This document shows, one piece after another, positions 25,281-34,014 of a DNA stretch of 46,249 bases; positions within the stretch are counted from its first letter, which is position 1, and the number at the start of each line of letters is the position of its first letter. The DNA comes from CAYVAP01 sp964343195 (GTDB taxonomy: Bacteria > Bacteroidota > Bacteroidia > J057), in the NCBI GenBank assembly GCA_964343195.1, contig CAYFIR010000040.1, forward strand, positions 1-46,249, in the 5' to 3' direction. Both the position numbers and the translations under genes were made by a program. A model generated the notes under the pieces. It searched no databases and was not told the origin of the DNA. It saw nothing but the letters and a program-made list of their open reading frames with translations.

Positions 25281-26114
25281 ATGATTATTGATAGCCACCA
25301 ACACTTCTGGCATTATTCCCCGGACACCCATGACTGGATCGGCGATGACATGCAGGTTTTACGCCGGGATTTTCTTCCCACGGATCTTGCCCCAATCCTG
25401 AAGCAAAATGGCGTTTCGGGTTGCGTGGCCGTACAGGCCTCTCAAAGCCTGGAGGAAACAGACTTTCTGCTGGATCTCGCTGAAAAGCATCCATTTATTC
25501 TCGGGGTAGTCGGCTGGGTGGACCTGCAGGCTCATGATCTGGGAAAACAGCTGGAGAGGTGGCAGGGGCGCAGCAAACTTAAAGGGTTCCGACACGTCAT
25601 CCAGGACGAAACCGATCCCCATTTCATGGATCAGCTCGATTTCATGGAAGGACTCAAAACCCTGGCCATGTCGGGCTATACCTACGATTTGCTCATTCGG
25701 AGTGATCAGCTAAAGTCTTCGATCAATCTGGTAAGAGGTCTTCCCGAACTCCACTTCGTGCTGGACCACATCGCCAAGCCCCCCATAGCCTACGGGGAAA
25801 TGGAGCCCTGGAAGAGCGAAATTCGGATACTGGCAGATTTTCCCAATGTCCATTGCAAGCTATCCGGTATGATCACGGAGGCCGATTGGGTCACCTGGAA
25901 TCAGCAAGACCTGCGCCCCTATCTGGAGGTAGTCATGGAAGCTTTTGGTCCCAAAAGGCTGATGTTTGGTTCAGACTGGCCGGTGTGCCTATTGGCAGGT
26001 AAATATGAGGCGGCAAAATCGGTGGTTGCGGATTTCATAAGCTCTCTTTCTGACGGAGAACAGGCCAGTATTTGGGGAGAGAATGCCCAGCAGTTTTATG
26101 GGCTGAAGGAGTAG
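25281..26114 (+). CDS. amidohydrolase, L-fuconolactonase / L-rhamnonolactonase-like
   Basis: A 277-residue amidohydrolase of the COG3618 type (TIM barrel). IIDSHQHFWHYSPDTHDWIGDDMQVLRRDFLPTDL at the start holds the metal-site HxH (His6, His8). FVLDHIAKPPIAYGEMEPWK follows in the middle, then KLSGMITEADW and RLMFGSDWPVCLLAG with the late catalytic Asp. Characterised relatives hydrolyse L-fucono-1,5-lactone or L-rhamnono-lactone. The ATG at 25281 replaces a TTG two codons upstream. It is divergent from the dehydrogenase pair, which would make its lactone substrate. Fuconate dehydratase and later steps are not in the window. Confidence 0.75.
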   Translation: MIIDSHQHFWHYSPDTHDWIGDDMQVLRRDFLPTDLAPILKQNGVSGCVAVQASQSLEETDFLLDLAEKHPFILGVVGWVDLQAHDLGKQLERWQGRSKLKGFRHVIQDETDPHFMDQLDFMEGLKTLAMSGYTYDLLIRSDQLKSSINLVRGLPELHFVLDHIAKPPIAYGEMEPWKSEIRILADFPNVHCKLSGMITEADWVTWNQQDLRPYLEVVMEAFGPKRLMFGSDWPVCLLAGKYEAAKSVVADFISSLSDGEQASIWGENAQQFYGLKE

Positions 26115-26135
26115 AAAGTGGCAGGTATTAAAACA

Positions 26136-26184
26136 TATGGAGGATATGAAAATGAGCGAATTTTTCACTTTCATATCCTCCATA
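26136..26184. terminator. 16-bp hairpin between convergent genes
   Basis: TATGGAGGATATGAAA (26136-26151) and TTTCATATCCTCCATA (26169-26184) are perfectly complementary, with a 17-nt loop. It sits between the ends of the amidohydrolase and the NCS1 permease and could serve as a two-way terminator. It belongs to the GGTATGGAGG-type repeat seen at three other operon ends. Confidence 0.6.
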
Positions 26185-26200
26185 CCTAATGCCTTACTGA

Positions 26201-27613
26201 TTAGCCCTGTTTCCGCTGTGAATATTTGCTAAATACCAGGAACAGGACACCAGCTGCCAACCATGCTGGCAGGGTCAGGAAGGAGAGGAAAATACCCTGG
26301 CTCGTTGAAAGCAGATAAAATCCACCAGCGCTCAGCAGCCAGGCAGCCAAAACGGCCCAGTTGAAGTTGATTCCGGCTTTTTCGGCGTAGTTGGTCTGGA
26401 TGCCAAAGCGATCTGCGAAGAAGTGCTCAAAGACGATCACCGCTCCGACAGGCGCCAACAGGAAGCCATAAAGTGCCACAAAGTCCAGCAACTTCATCGC
26501 AAAAGCGGGGAAGATACCCGCCAATGTGGCCACGCCACCTGCAATGATGGTTACCCAAAAAGTCTTGACCTTGGGCATAAGGGCCTGGAAAGCCAGACCT
26601 GCGCGGTATATCGTAGGATTGGCGGTCGTCCAGCCAGCCAGGATTACGGCAATGATGCCAAAGACCCCGATGGCATTGTAAGCTAGTGGTCCAGGAGCTA
26701 CGGGTGGAGCCTGACCGTCAAGCAGGAAGACCTGAGCTTCAGGAGACTTCAGGTAAACTGCGTATAGCAGGGCAGCTGCAATCCAGGCCATATAGTGGCC
26801 TACATACATACCAGCCGCAGTGGTCCACCCCGCATTGGCATTCTTGGCGAAGCGGAATACTGAGAGGTCCGACATGCCGATGTGCATCGCCGCATTACAG
26901 AACCAGCTCCAGATTACCACATGCCAGAAGGTATACTTGACCTGTCCGGGGAATGGCTCACCGCCTTCGCCCCAGATATTCCAGAAGTCTTCAAATGAAC
27001 CGACTCCCAACTGACCCAGGGCTACGATTCCAGCCGCGAGGAAACCTAACACGATAAAGGGCGACATCCAGTTGGCAGCCTTGGCTACTGTGCTGTACCC
27101 ACGGGCAGCGATGATGGAGATCACGGCTCCAATCAAAATTACCACTATTACCCAGGTCGCACTGGTGGGCATGGTGTCAGTCAACTGTGGCATAGGCAGA
27201 TCCAGCGGAACTCCGACCGCAGTAGCAGAAACAGTGATCATGGCACCGGCCAGGAAACAGAATAGAATGCCATTGGCCAGGTTATACAGGGTAACCAGGT
27301 TACGGCCGGTAATTTTTTCAAGCTGATAGTAAAGGGTAAGGCGACGCTTGACAGCGATCTCAGCTGTAAGGAATCGCCAGCTCAGGACAGCTAGCAAATT
27401 TCCAAGCAGAAGGCCCACTATCAGGTCAAAAGCGCTGACGCCAGCGGTGAGAAACAGGGGACCAATTACAAATTCGGTTCCGGCTGCGTGTTCGCCAGCA
27501 TACATCCCCAGAAAGCTCTTCCAGCTTTTTAGCTGGGATGAAGGGACCGGTTGGCGTTCAAATTCCCCCGAAGAGGAGGTTACTTCGGGCGAATCTTCCA
27601 ATATTTCTGCCAT
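26201..27613 (-). CDS. NCS1-family permease, cytosine permease-like
   Basis: Inner-membrane transporter of 470 residues with about 12 hydrophobic segments and the NCS1 (purine/cytosine/allantoin) N-terminal pattern SWKSFLGMYAGEHAAGTEFVIGPLFLTAG. I start it at the ATG at 27613; a TTG eight codons upstream is also open. Similarity alone would suggest a nucleobase substrate. The setting argues otherwise: it follows the GntR regulator by 70 bp on the same strand, that regulator is divergent from the rhamnose operon, and no nucleobase genes are near. The window has no other rhamnose transporter, so L-rhamnose or another deoxysugar is a reasonable but untested guess. Confidence 0.8.
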   Translation of the reverse strand: MAEILEDSPEVTSSSGEFERQPVPSSQLKSWKSFLGMYAGEHAAGTEFVIGPLFLTAGVSAFDLIVGLLLGNLLAVLSWRFLTAEIAVKRRLTLYYQLEKITGRNLVTLYNLANGILFCFLAGAMITVSATAVGVPLDLPMPQLTDTMPTSATWVIVVILIGAVISIIAARGYSTVAKAANWMSPFIVLGFLAAGIVALGQLGVGSFEDFWNIWGEGGEPFPGQVKYTFWHVVIWSWFCNAAMHIGMSDLSVFRFAKNANAGWTTAAGMYVGHYMAWIAAALLYAVYLKSPEAQVFLLDGQAPPVAPGPLAYNAIGVFGIIAVILAGWTTANPTIYRAGLAFQALMPKVKTFWVTIIAGGVATLAGIFPAFAMKLLDFVALYGFLLAPVGAVIVFEHFFADRFGIQTNYAEKAGINFNWAVLAAWLLSAGGFYLLSTSQGIFLSFLTLPAWLAAGVLFLVFSKYSQRKQG

Positions 27614-27683
27614 AGGAGTAGTAATTTTTCTTCTCAACTTAGCAGCCCGACCGAAAAAGGCCGTTCTGTACAGTTATGGAATC

Positions 27684-28715
27684 CTAAAGGGAGCCCCTGA
27701 CCAACAGGCGGAATGGATTGGCGATGTGCTTTTTCTCCCCCTCCAGAATCATCTTTGCTGCCGTTTCGCCAAGTTGTTTGAAGTCGGTCGATATTACGGT
27801 AATTCCATCCAGCAGAATCTCCTTCAGTGGAGTCTCATTATAGGAGATAATCCCAATGTCCTTGCCTACGTTTAGGCCAAGCTGCTTGATCCGCTTGATC
27901 AGAACCACCAGGTCATCCTCCATGAGGTTAATGTAGACTTCTCCTTTGCTAATGGGCTCCTGACTGATGTCATTCACAAAGTGAGAGTCAAAGTTGTGCT
28001 CCACGCAGAAGTCTCTAAATCCATCCAGAATTTCTTTGGGGTGGTAGGAATAGGTGGGAAAAACCAGGTTGAGTCGTGAATATTTGGTGAGGTAATCTTT
28101 TGCTTCCGATAGGGCGGTGTAGATATCTCGGGCAAAGTCCTGATATACAGCAGCATACTCCCCGGTGACCCCATTCACCCGCTTATCCAGCAAAATCAGC
28201 TTTCGCTTGGGAATCATGTTTAGCAGCTCTGGCGCTTCCCACCCATGCTCCTTAAAGTGGGGGATGATCACAAAGTGCGTATAGGGCTTGTCTTTGTTTT
28301 CCAGCACCCAGGTTTTAAACAGCTGAAAATTGTTATTGTAGATCAGGAAATCGATGGTAGCCTCGTCGCCCAGAGTCTCGACAAAGGCATCGTAGATAAT
28401 TTTCTTGTGGGCACTGAGTTTATTAAAGATCAACATTACGCGAGCCCGGCGCTTGTAGGGATGGTCCTTGATATAGAACCCTTTACCCGGCACAGACTCC
28501 AGAATATCCATTTCCTTCAGGCAATTGTAAGCCTTTACTGCGGTATCCCGTGAGACATCAAACTCGAACAACAGCTCATTGATAGAAGGAAGTTTGTCCC
28601 CAATATCAAGCGTACCAACCTCCAGGTTGGATAATATGGACTCCACAATTTGTCGGTATTTGGGAGTTTTGCTGCCGTCCTCGATTTCGATCAGGTTATT
28701 GGTCTCGATAGCCAT
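27684..28715 (-). CDS. GntR-type regulator with sugar-binding domain
   Basis: A 343-residue regulator: a GntR winged helix at about 10-75 (PKYRQIVESILSNLEVGTLDIGDKLPSINELLFEFDVSRDTAVKAYNCLKEMDILESVPGKGFYI), followed by a LacI/periplasmic-binding-protein-type effector domain to the C-terminus (VMLIFNKLSAHKKIIYDAFVE onward, IGIISYNETPLKEILLDGITVIS). This chimeric type is common in Bacteroidota deoxysugar loci. The ATG at 28715 starts just before the DNA-binding domain. It is divergent from rhaEW and upstream of the NCS1 permease, so it probably controls both in response to L-rhamnose or a derivative. Candidate sites are at 28844-28859 and 28951-28960. Confidence 0.85.
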   Translation of the reverse strand: MAIETNNLIEIEDGSKTPKYRQIVESILSNLEVGTLDIGDKLPSINELLFEFDVSRDTAVKAYNCLKEMDILESVPGKGFYIKDHPYKRRARVMLIFNKLSAHKKIIYDAFVETLGDEATIDFLIYNNNFQLFKTWVLENKDKPYTHFVIIPHFKEHGWEAPELLNMIPKRKLILLDKRVNGVTGEYAAVYQDFARDIYTALSEAKDYLTKYSRLNLVFPTYSYHPKEILDGFRDFCVEHNFDSHFVNDISQEPISKGEVYINLMEDDLVVLIKRIKQLGLNVGKDIGIISYNETPLKEILLDGITVISTDFKQLGETAAKMILEGEKKHIANPFRLLVRGSL

Positions 28716-28843
28716 GAGTAGTAGGAAGGTGGTAAATGGACATAACAGAGCAGAACGCAATATCTGAATCTATTGCTTTTTTTTGAAAAGGACAATACAG
28801 AAAAAGACCTCCGATTATTTCCAAATAAAAAAGAAGCCAGGAC

Positions 28844-28859
28844 TTGTTTTATGAGACAA
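28844..28859. promoter_or_regulatory. candidate GntR operator 1
   Basis: TTGTTTTATGAGACAA is a 16-bp imperfect palindrome (six of eight base pairs match) in the 285-bp gap between the GntR gene and rhaEW. Its core TTTTATGAGA recurs inverted at 28951-28960. Confidence 0.45.
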
Positions 28860-28950
28860 AACTCACTACCAATCAAGGGATGAAAATCGCTCATTATTTC
28901 TCCGGTGAAATTGGAGAAAAGCACCACAATCATCCAAAGATTACTTAAGT

Positions 28951-28960
28951 TCTCATAAAA
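28951..28960. promoter_or_regulatory. candidate GntR operator 2
   Basis: TCTCATAAAA is the exact reverse complement of the core of the site at 28847-28856 and lies 41 bp before the rhaEW start. The pair would suit looping or control of both divergent promoters. Confidence 0.4.
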
Positions 28961-29000
28961 GCGATCTCCTAATCAACTACACTCCTGAACTTAAAAAAGT

Positions 29001-31133
29001 ATGTCTTCACAAGCCATTCAATCTACCCCCCCCTACACCCAGGATTCATTCCAGTTCGTGGACTACCTCTGGGACGAGGACAAAGCAAAATCTCTTGAGG
29101 GAGATGAAGTTGCCCTGTTGCTCTACCGTTCCAACATACTGGGAGCGGACCTCCGCATCACCAACTATGGCGGTGGGAACACCTCCTGTAAAACCATTGA
29201 GAAAGACCCACTGACTGGCGAAGAGGTAGAAGTCATGTGGATCAAGGGCTCAGGTGGAGACATCGGAACCCTCACCCGCAAGGGCCTGGCGGGTCTGTAT
29301 ACAGGCCGCCTTCGTTCACTCAAGAACGTTTACCGTGGCATTGAGCATGAAGATGAAATGGTGGGACTTTTCAACCACTGTATCTACGACCTCGAAAGCC
29401 GCGCCCCGTCTATTGATACTCCCCTCCACGGTTTGCTACCGTTCAAGCACATCGACCACCTGCACCCCGATGCGCTGATCGCCGTAGCTGCCGCCAAGGA
29501 CAGCGAAGCCATCACCAAAGAAATCTGGGGCGACACCATGGGCTGGGTACCCTGGCAGCGTCCTGGCTTTGACCTCGGTCTTCAGCTGGAAAAATGCCTC
29601 GCAGACAATCCTGGAATCCGCGGCATCGTACTCGGTAGCCACGGCGTATTTACCTGGGGTGATACCGCATACGAATCCTACATCAACAGCCTTGAAGTCA
29701 TCGAGATGGCTTCCAAGTATATCGCAGAGCGCGAAGGCAGGGACAGCCCCGTATTTGGCGGTGCGAAAATGGAAAGCCTGCCCGAAGACCAGCGCAAGGC
29801 CCAGGCATCTACCCTGGCTCCGGTATTGCGTGGACTTTGCTCCAGCTACAAGCGCATGATCGGACACTTCACCGATGACGAGCGCGTCCTGCAATTCATC
29901 AACAGCAACGACCTTGACAAGCTGGCTCCACTGGGTACTTCCTGCCCGGACCACTTCCTCCGCACCAAGATCCAGCCACTGGTACTTTCATTGGCACCGG
30001 ACGCTGACCTTTCTGATACCGGAAAAGTAAAAGAAGAACTCGAGCCAGCATTTGAGCAGTATCGCAAGGAGTACGCCGAGTACTACGAGACCTGCAAGCA
30101 CCCCAATAGCCCTGACATGCGCGACCCCAACCCGGTCGTGATCCTGTACCCAGGTGTGGGGATGTTCACTTTTGCCAAAAACAAGCAAACCGCCCGTGTA
30201 GCCAGCGAGTTTTACCTCAACGCCATCAACGTGATGCGCGGGGCCGAGGCGATCTCAGAATATACCGCCCTTCCTCGTCAGGAGGCATTTGACATCGAAT
30301 ACTGGCTCCTGGAAGAAGCCAAGCTCAAGCGTCAGCCAGCTGAGAAGGTACTTTCTCGTCGCGTAGCCATCATCACCGGTGGCGGTGGTGGCATCGGCAA
30401 AGCCATCGCTGACAAACTGGCTGCTGAAGGTGCCAACGTCGTACTCACTGACATCGCAGAAGATCGCGTAAAGGAAGCATTTGAAACCTATCCCCGCGAC
30501 GTAGCCGGATACGCTACCTGCGACGTTACCAATGCCGATTCTGTCAAGGCAGCATTTGACGCAGCGTCACTGGCCTTCGGTGGAGTAGACATGATCATTC
30601 ACTCTGCAGGCCTGGCGATTTCCAAACCATTGGCCGATACCACTCAGGGCGACTGGGACCTGCTTCAGAACGTACTGGTAAAAGGTCAGTTCCTGATGGC
30701 TCAGAGCGGAGTTGAAGTGATGCGCAAGCAGGGATTCGGGGGCGACATCATCCACATTGCCAGCAAGAACGGACTGGTATCCGGACCTAACAACGTAGGC
30801 TACGGTACCGCCAAGGCTGCCCAGCAGCACATGACCCGCCTGCTCGCCGCCGAACTGGCTCCTGAGAAAATCCGCGTCAATACCGTCAATCCTGATGGCG
30901 TGATCGTAGGCAGCAAAATCTGGGAAGGAAAATGGGCCGAAGGTCGTGCCAAGGCTTACGGAATCGCCGTTGAGGAACTTCCGGCTTTCTACGCCAAGCG
31001 TAACCTGATGAATGAGATCATCCTGCCAGAAGACATCGCCAACGGGGTATTTGCCCTGGTGGGTGTCCTCGACAAGACCACTGGCAACATGGTCAATGTC
31101 GATGGTGGAATGGCCAATGCATTCCCACGTTAA
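29001..31133 (+). CDS. rhaEW: rhamnulose-1-phosphate aldolase / lactaldehyde dehydrogenase fusion
   Basis: Bifunctional 710-residue enzyme. The N-terminal class II aldolase domain (about 20-440; ITNYGGGNTSCKT, GLLPFKHIDHLHPDALIAVAA, VLGSHGVFTWGDTAYE) should split L-rhamnulose 1-phosphate into dihydroxyacetone phosphate and L-lactaldehyde. The C-terminal SDR domain (about 453-710; AIITGGGGGIGKAIADKL, active site Tyr601-xxx-Lys605) should oxidise L-lactaldehyde to L-lactate. This fusion is the RhaEW type (B. subtilis YuxG). It heads the operon rhaEW-rhaI-rhaB-lutABC and is divergent from the GntR regulator. Confidence 0.93.
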   Translation: MSSQAIQSTPPYTQDSFQFVDYLWDEDKAKSLEGDEVALLLYRSNILGADLRITNYGGGNTSCKTIEKDPLTGEEVEVMWIKGSGGDIGTLTRKGLAGLYTGRLRSLKNVYRGIEHEDEMVGLFNHCIYDLESRAPSIDTPLHGLLPFKHIDHLHPDALIAVAAAKDSEAITKEIWGDTMGWVPWQRPGFDLGLQLEKCLADNPGIRGIVLGSHGVFTWGDTAYESYINSLEVIEMASKYIAEREGRDSPVFGGAKMESLPEDQRKAQASTLAPVLRGLCSSYKRMIGHFTDDERVLQFINSNDLDKLAPLGTSCPDHFLRTKIQPLVLSLAPDADLSDTGKVKEELEPAFEQYRKEYAEYYETCKHPNSPDMRDPNPVVILYPGVGMFTFAKNKQTARVASEFYLNAINVMRGAEAISEYTALPRQEAFDIEYWLLEEAKLKRQPAEKVLSRRVAIITGGGGGIGKAIADKLAAEGANVVLTDIAEDRVKEAFETYPRDVAGYATCDVTNADSVKAAFDAASLAFGGVDMIIHSAGLAISKPLADTTQGDWDLLQNVLVKGQFLMAQSGVEVMRKQGFGGDIIHIASKNGLVSGPNNVGYGTAKAAQQHMTRLLAAELAPEKIRVNTVNPDGVIVGSKIWEGKWAEGRAKAYGIAVEELPAFYAKRNLMNEIILPEDIANGVFALVGVLDKTTGNMVNVDGGMANAFPR

Positions 31134-31140
31134 TTGATTG

Positions 31141-31170
31141 AGGCTGACAGGGTAATCATGCTCTGTCAGC
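31141..31170 (+). terminator. hairpin after rhaEW, possible partial terminator
   Basis: AGGCTGACAGGG (31141-31152) pairs with CTCTGTCAGCCT (31161-31172 region) in a stem of about 12 bp with one wobble, followed by TCTTTTCC. As the operon continues with rhaI 55 bp later, it may lower read-through rather than end transcription. Confidence 0.6.
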
Positions 31171-31227
31171 CTTCTTTTCCTTCAAGCCATTTTCTATCTT
31201 CCTTATCCTGTACCACGAACTACTACC

Positions 31228-32511
31228 ATGCGCCTTTCCCCAGAAAAAATATTGGATCTCAATAAATCCCTGCTCGCAGATCATCAGGCCGACTTTAACT
31301 ACCTGTCTGAGAAGTTGCAGAAAAAAGGAGTAAACGTCGATGACGTCCTCGCAAAACTTCAGGCTTTCCAGGTAGCTACGCCAAGCTGGGCACTGGGGGC
31401 TGGCGGAACCCGATTCGGGCGATTTTCCAAAACCGGAGAGCCCGGAACCCTGGAGCAGAAAATCGAGGATGTGGGCACGATCCACGCCCTGACTCGCTCT
31501 ACGGGAGCAGTTTCCCTGCACATTCCGTGGGATATTCCTGAAGATACTGCCGCCATCAAGGAACTGGCTGACAGCTATGACCTGCTTTTTGATGCGGTCA
31601 ACTCCAATACCTTCCAGGATCAGGCAGACCAGGACCACAGCTACCGCCACGGTTCTCTGTGTTCCAATGTCGACGCAGTGCGGGAACAGGCCATTGCCCA
31701 CAACATCGAAGTAGTTAAAATCGGGGAAGCCCTTGGCTCCAAGAGCATCACGGTCTGGCTGTCGGATGGGTCTTCCTTCCCCGGTCAGATGAACATGCGC
31801 AAGGCCCTGCAACGTACCCAGGACAGCCTTCAGCAGATCTATGCCGAGCTTCCTGCAGACTGGAAGATGTACATCGAGTACAAGCCTTACGAGCCGAGCT
31901 TTTACCACACGGTTATTCCAGACTGGGGGACTTCTCTCATGCTGGCCAGAGGTTGCGGCGAAAAGGCTTACACCCTCGTCGATCTGGGACACCACCTGCC
32001 CAACACCAACATAGAGCAGATCGTCTCGACCCTGATGATGCAGGGCAAGCTCGGTGGCTTTCACTTCAACGACAGCAAGTACGGCGACGACGACCTGACC
32101 TGTGGCAGCATCAAGCCTTACCAGCTCTTCCTGATCTTCAACGAGCTGGTTTATGGCATGGAAAACAACGACGCCAACAACCCTGATCTGGCGTGGATGA
32201 TCGATGCCAGCCACAACGTGAAGGACCCACTCGAAGACCTCATCCAGAGCCTTCAGGCCATCCGTCTGGCTTATGCCCAGGCACTTACCGTGAGCCATTC
32301 GGATCTGGAAGCTGCCCGTGAAGCCAATGACGCTACGCTGGCCCAGGAAATTCTTCAGGGAGCCTACCGCACCGATCTGACGCCACTCCTGGCGGAAGCC
32401 CGCCTGCGAAGTGGTGCCTGCCTGGATCCGATTCAGGCTTATCGTGAACTGGATATCCGCGGCGAGCTGACCCGTCAGCGCGGTGAAAAGACAGTTGCTA
32501 CCGGATTGTAG
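31228..32511 (+). CDS. rhaI: L-rhamnose isomerase (RhaI type)
   Basis: Converts L-rhamnose to L-rhamnulose. The 427 residues match the RhaI type known from Pseudomonas stutzeri (about 430) rather than E. coli RhaA. Family segments: VATPSWALGAGGTRFGRF, VSLHIPWD, HGSLCSNVDAVREQAIAHNIEVVKIGEALGSKSITVWLSDGSSFPGQ, VDLGHHLPNTNIEQIVSTLMMQGKLGGFHFNDSKYGDDDL. The last contains His and Asp metal ligands of the TIM barrel. It is second in the rhamnose operon, between the aldolase fusion and the kinase. Confidence 0.93.
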   Translation: MRLSPEKILDLNKSLLADHQADFNYLSEKLQKKGVNVDDVLAKLQAFQVATPSWALGAGGTRFGRFSKTGEPGTLEQKIEDVGTIHALTRSTGAVSLHIPWDIPEDTAAIKELADSYDLLFDAVNSNTFQDQADQDHSYRHGSLCSNVDAVREQAIAHNIEVVKIGEALGSKSITVWLSDGSSFPGQMNMRKALQRTQDSLQQIYAELPADWKMYIEYKPYEPSFYHTVIPDWGTSLMLARGCGEKAYTLVDLGHHLPNTNIEQIVSTLMMQGKLGGFHFNDSKYGDDDLTCGSIKPYQLFLIFNELVYGMENNDANNPDLAWMIDASHNVKDPLEDLIQSLQAIRLAYAQALTVSHSDLEAAREANDATLAQEILQGAYRTDLTPLLAEARLRSGACLDPIQAYRELDIRGELTRQRGEKTVATGL

Positions 32512-32643
32512 CAGCAACAGGCAACCACCCATACCTGCGAAAAAGTACATCTTAGGTGTAAAGCCCCCTCTTTTCGGCGGGGTACTGCATACCTGTGATC
32601 AGAAGCGTTATATTCCTAGTTTAAACTCTTATTCGTTCCTCCC

Positions 32644-34014
32644 ATGGATGTTACAGCGGTATTCGACATCGGCAAGACCAACAAGAAATTTTTCCTCTTC
32701 GACGAAAACTATCAGGAGGTTTTCAAAGAATACCGCCGTTTTGATGAAATCACAGATGAGGATGGGCACCCGACTGATAACCTGCCCGCCATTGAATCCT
32801 GGCTAAAGGAAGTTTTCAGTGGAATTCTAAAGAAGGGCAAGTTCCACGTCCACACGATCAACTTTTCCACCTACGGAGCCAGTCTGGTGCATATCGATGA
32901 CATGGGCAAGCTGGTTACTCCGCTTTACAACTACACCAAGCCCTATCCTCAGGAAATTCTGGATGATTTCCACGCCAAATACGGGTCTGACCTGGACATC
33001 GCCCGGGAGACGGCTTCCCCTCCCAGTGGCATGCTCAACTCTGGTCTGCAACTTTACTGGCTGAAGTATGCCCAACCAGAGGTATTCAAGCGGATTCGCT
33101 GGTCCCTGCACTTTCCCCAGTATCTCAGCTACCTGTTCACGGGATTGGCAGTCAGCGACTTTACCAGCATTGGCTGCCACACCAGCCTTTGGGACTATGA
33201 GAAAGGCGACTACCATGACTGGGTCTATGCAGAAGGCTTTCACCGCATTCTGGCTCCCATCGTGCCGACTGATACCAGCATCAACATGGACTATGGTGGC
33301 AAGCGCATGAAGATCGGCGTCGGCATCCACGACAGTTCTGCCGCTCTCCTACCCTACCTGAAGGCGGACCAAACGCATTTTATGCTGATTTCTACTGGAA
33401 CCTGGAGCATCTGCCTCAACCCATTTAGCAACCAGCATCTTTCTGCTGAGGATTTGAAAAAAGACTGCCTCCATTACATGCGCATCGATGGCAAACCTGT
33501 AAGAGCCGCGCGTTTGTTCCTGGGTAATGAATACAAACTTCAGGTGGAAAAACTACGGGAGCATTATGACAAGCCCCGAGGCTACCACAAGAAGGTGCGG
33601 TTTGACGAGCAGTTGTACCGCATGGCCAAGGAAAATGAAAACCGGTTTCACCTCGAGTCTATCGACATGCCTCGGGAACAACCAGACCAGACCGATCTCA
33701 GTGGCCTGCCGGACTTCGAAACAGCCTTTCACCAGCTGATGTGGGAGCTGATGGAATTACAGAAAGTATCCAGTGAAAGAGCCATGGGCCAAAGCGATTC
33801 CAGCCGCATTTACGTGGACGGAGGCTTTGCCGACAACGATCTTTTCATCCACATGTTTGCCCAACATTTTCCCAATTATGAGCTTAGAAGTACCCAGTCA
33901 CCATTGGGATCAGCGCTGGGTGCTGCCATGGTAGTTTCGGACCAGACGCTCAACGAGCATTTCCTGGAAACACATTATGCCATGAAGAAACATAAACCCT
34001 TGATTCTATCCTGA
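32644..34014 (+). CDS. rhaB: rhamnulokinase-like FGGY carbohydrate kinase
   Basis: A 456-residue FGGY/ASKHA-fold kinase. The N-terminal phosphate loop reads FDIGKTNKKFFLFDENYQEVFKEYRRF, a Bacteroidota variant with GKT instead of GTT. Further motifs are DFTSIGCHTSLWDYE, FMLISTGTWSICLNPF (adenosine region) and IYVDGGFADNDLFIHMFAQHFP. In this operon the substrate should be L-rhamnulose, phosphorylated for the RhaEW aldolase. It differs from E. coli RhaB, so the assignment leans on context. Its stop overlaps the lutA start by one base (TGATG), so the two are coupled. Confidence 0.85.
   Translation: MDVTAVFDIGKTNKKFFLFDENYQEVFKEYRRFDEITDEDGHPTDNLPAIESWLKEVFSGILKKGKFHVHTINFSTYGASLVHIDDMGKLVTPLYNYTKPYPQEILDDFHAKYGSDLDIARETASPPSGMLNSGLQLYWLKYAQPEVFKRIRWSLHFPQYLSYLFTGLAVSDFTSIGCHTSLWDYEKGDYHDWVYAEGFHRILAPIVPTDTSINMDYGGKRMKIGVGIHDSSAALLPYLKADQTHFMLISTGTWSICLNPFSNQHLSAEDLKKDCLHYMRIDGKPVRAARLFLGNEYKLQVEKLREHYDKPRGYHKKVRFDEQLYRMAKENENRFHLESIDMPREQPDQTDLSGLPDFETAFHQLMWELMELQKVSSERAMGQSDSSRIYVDGGFADNDLFIHMFAQHFPNYELRSTQSPLGSALGAAMVVSDQTLNEHFLETHYAMKKHKPLILS

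Noticed and set aside
31156..32550. 464-codon minus-strand frame opposite rhaI
   Set aside because: It mirrors a highly conserved isomerase gene and its translation has no family features; long antisense frames are expected with this codon usage.
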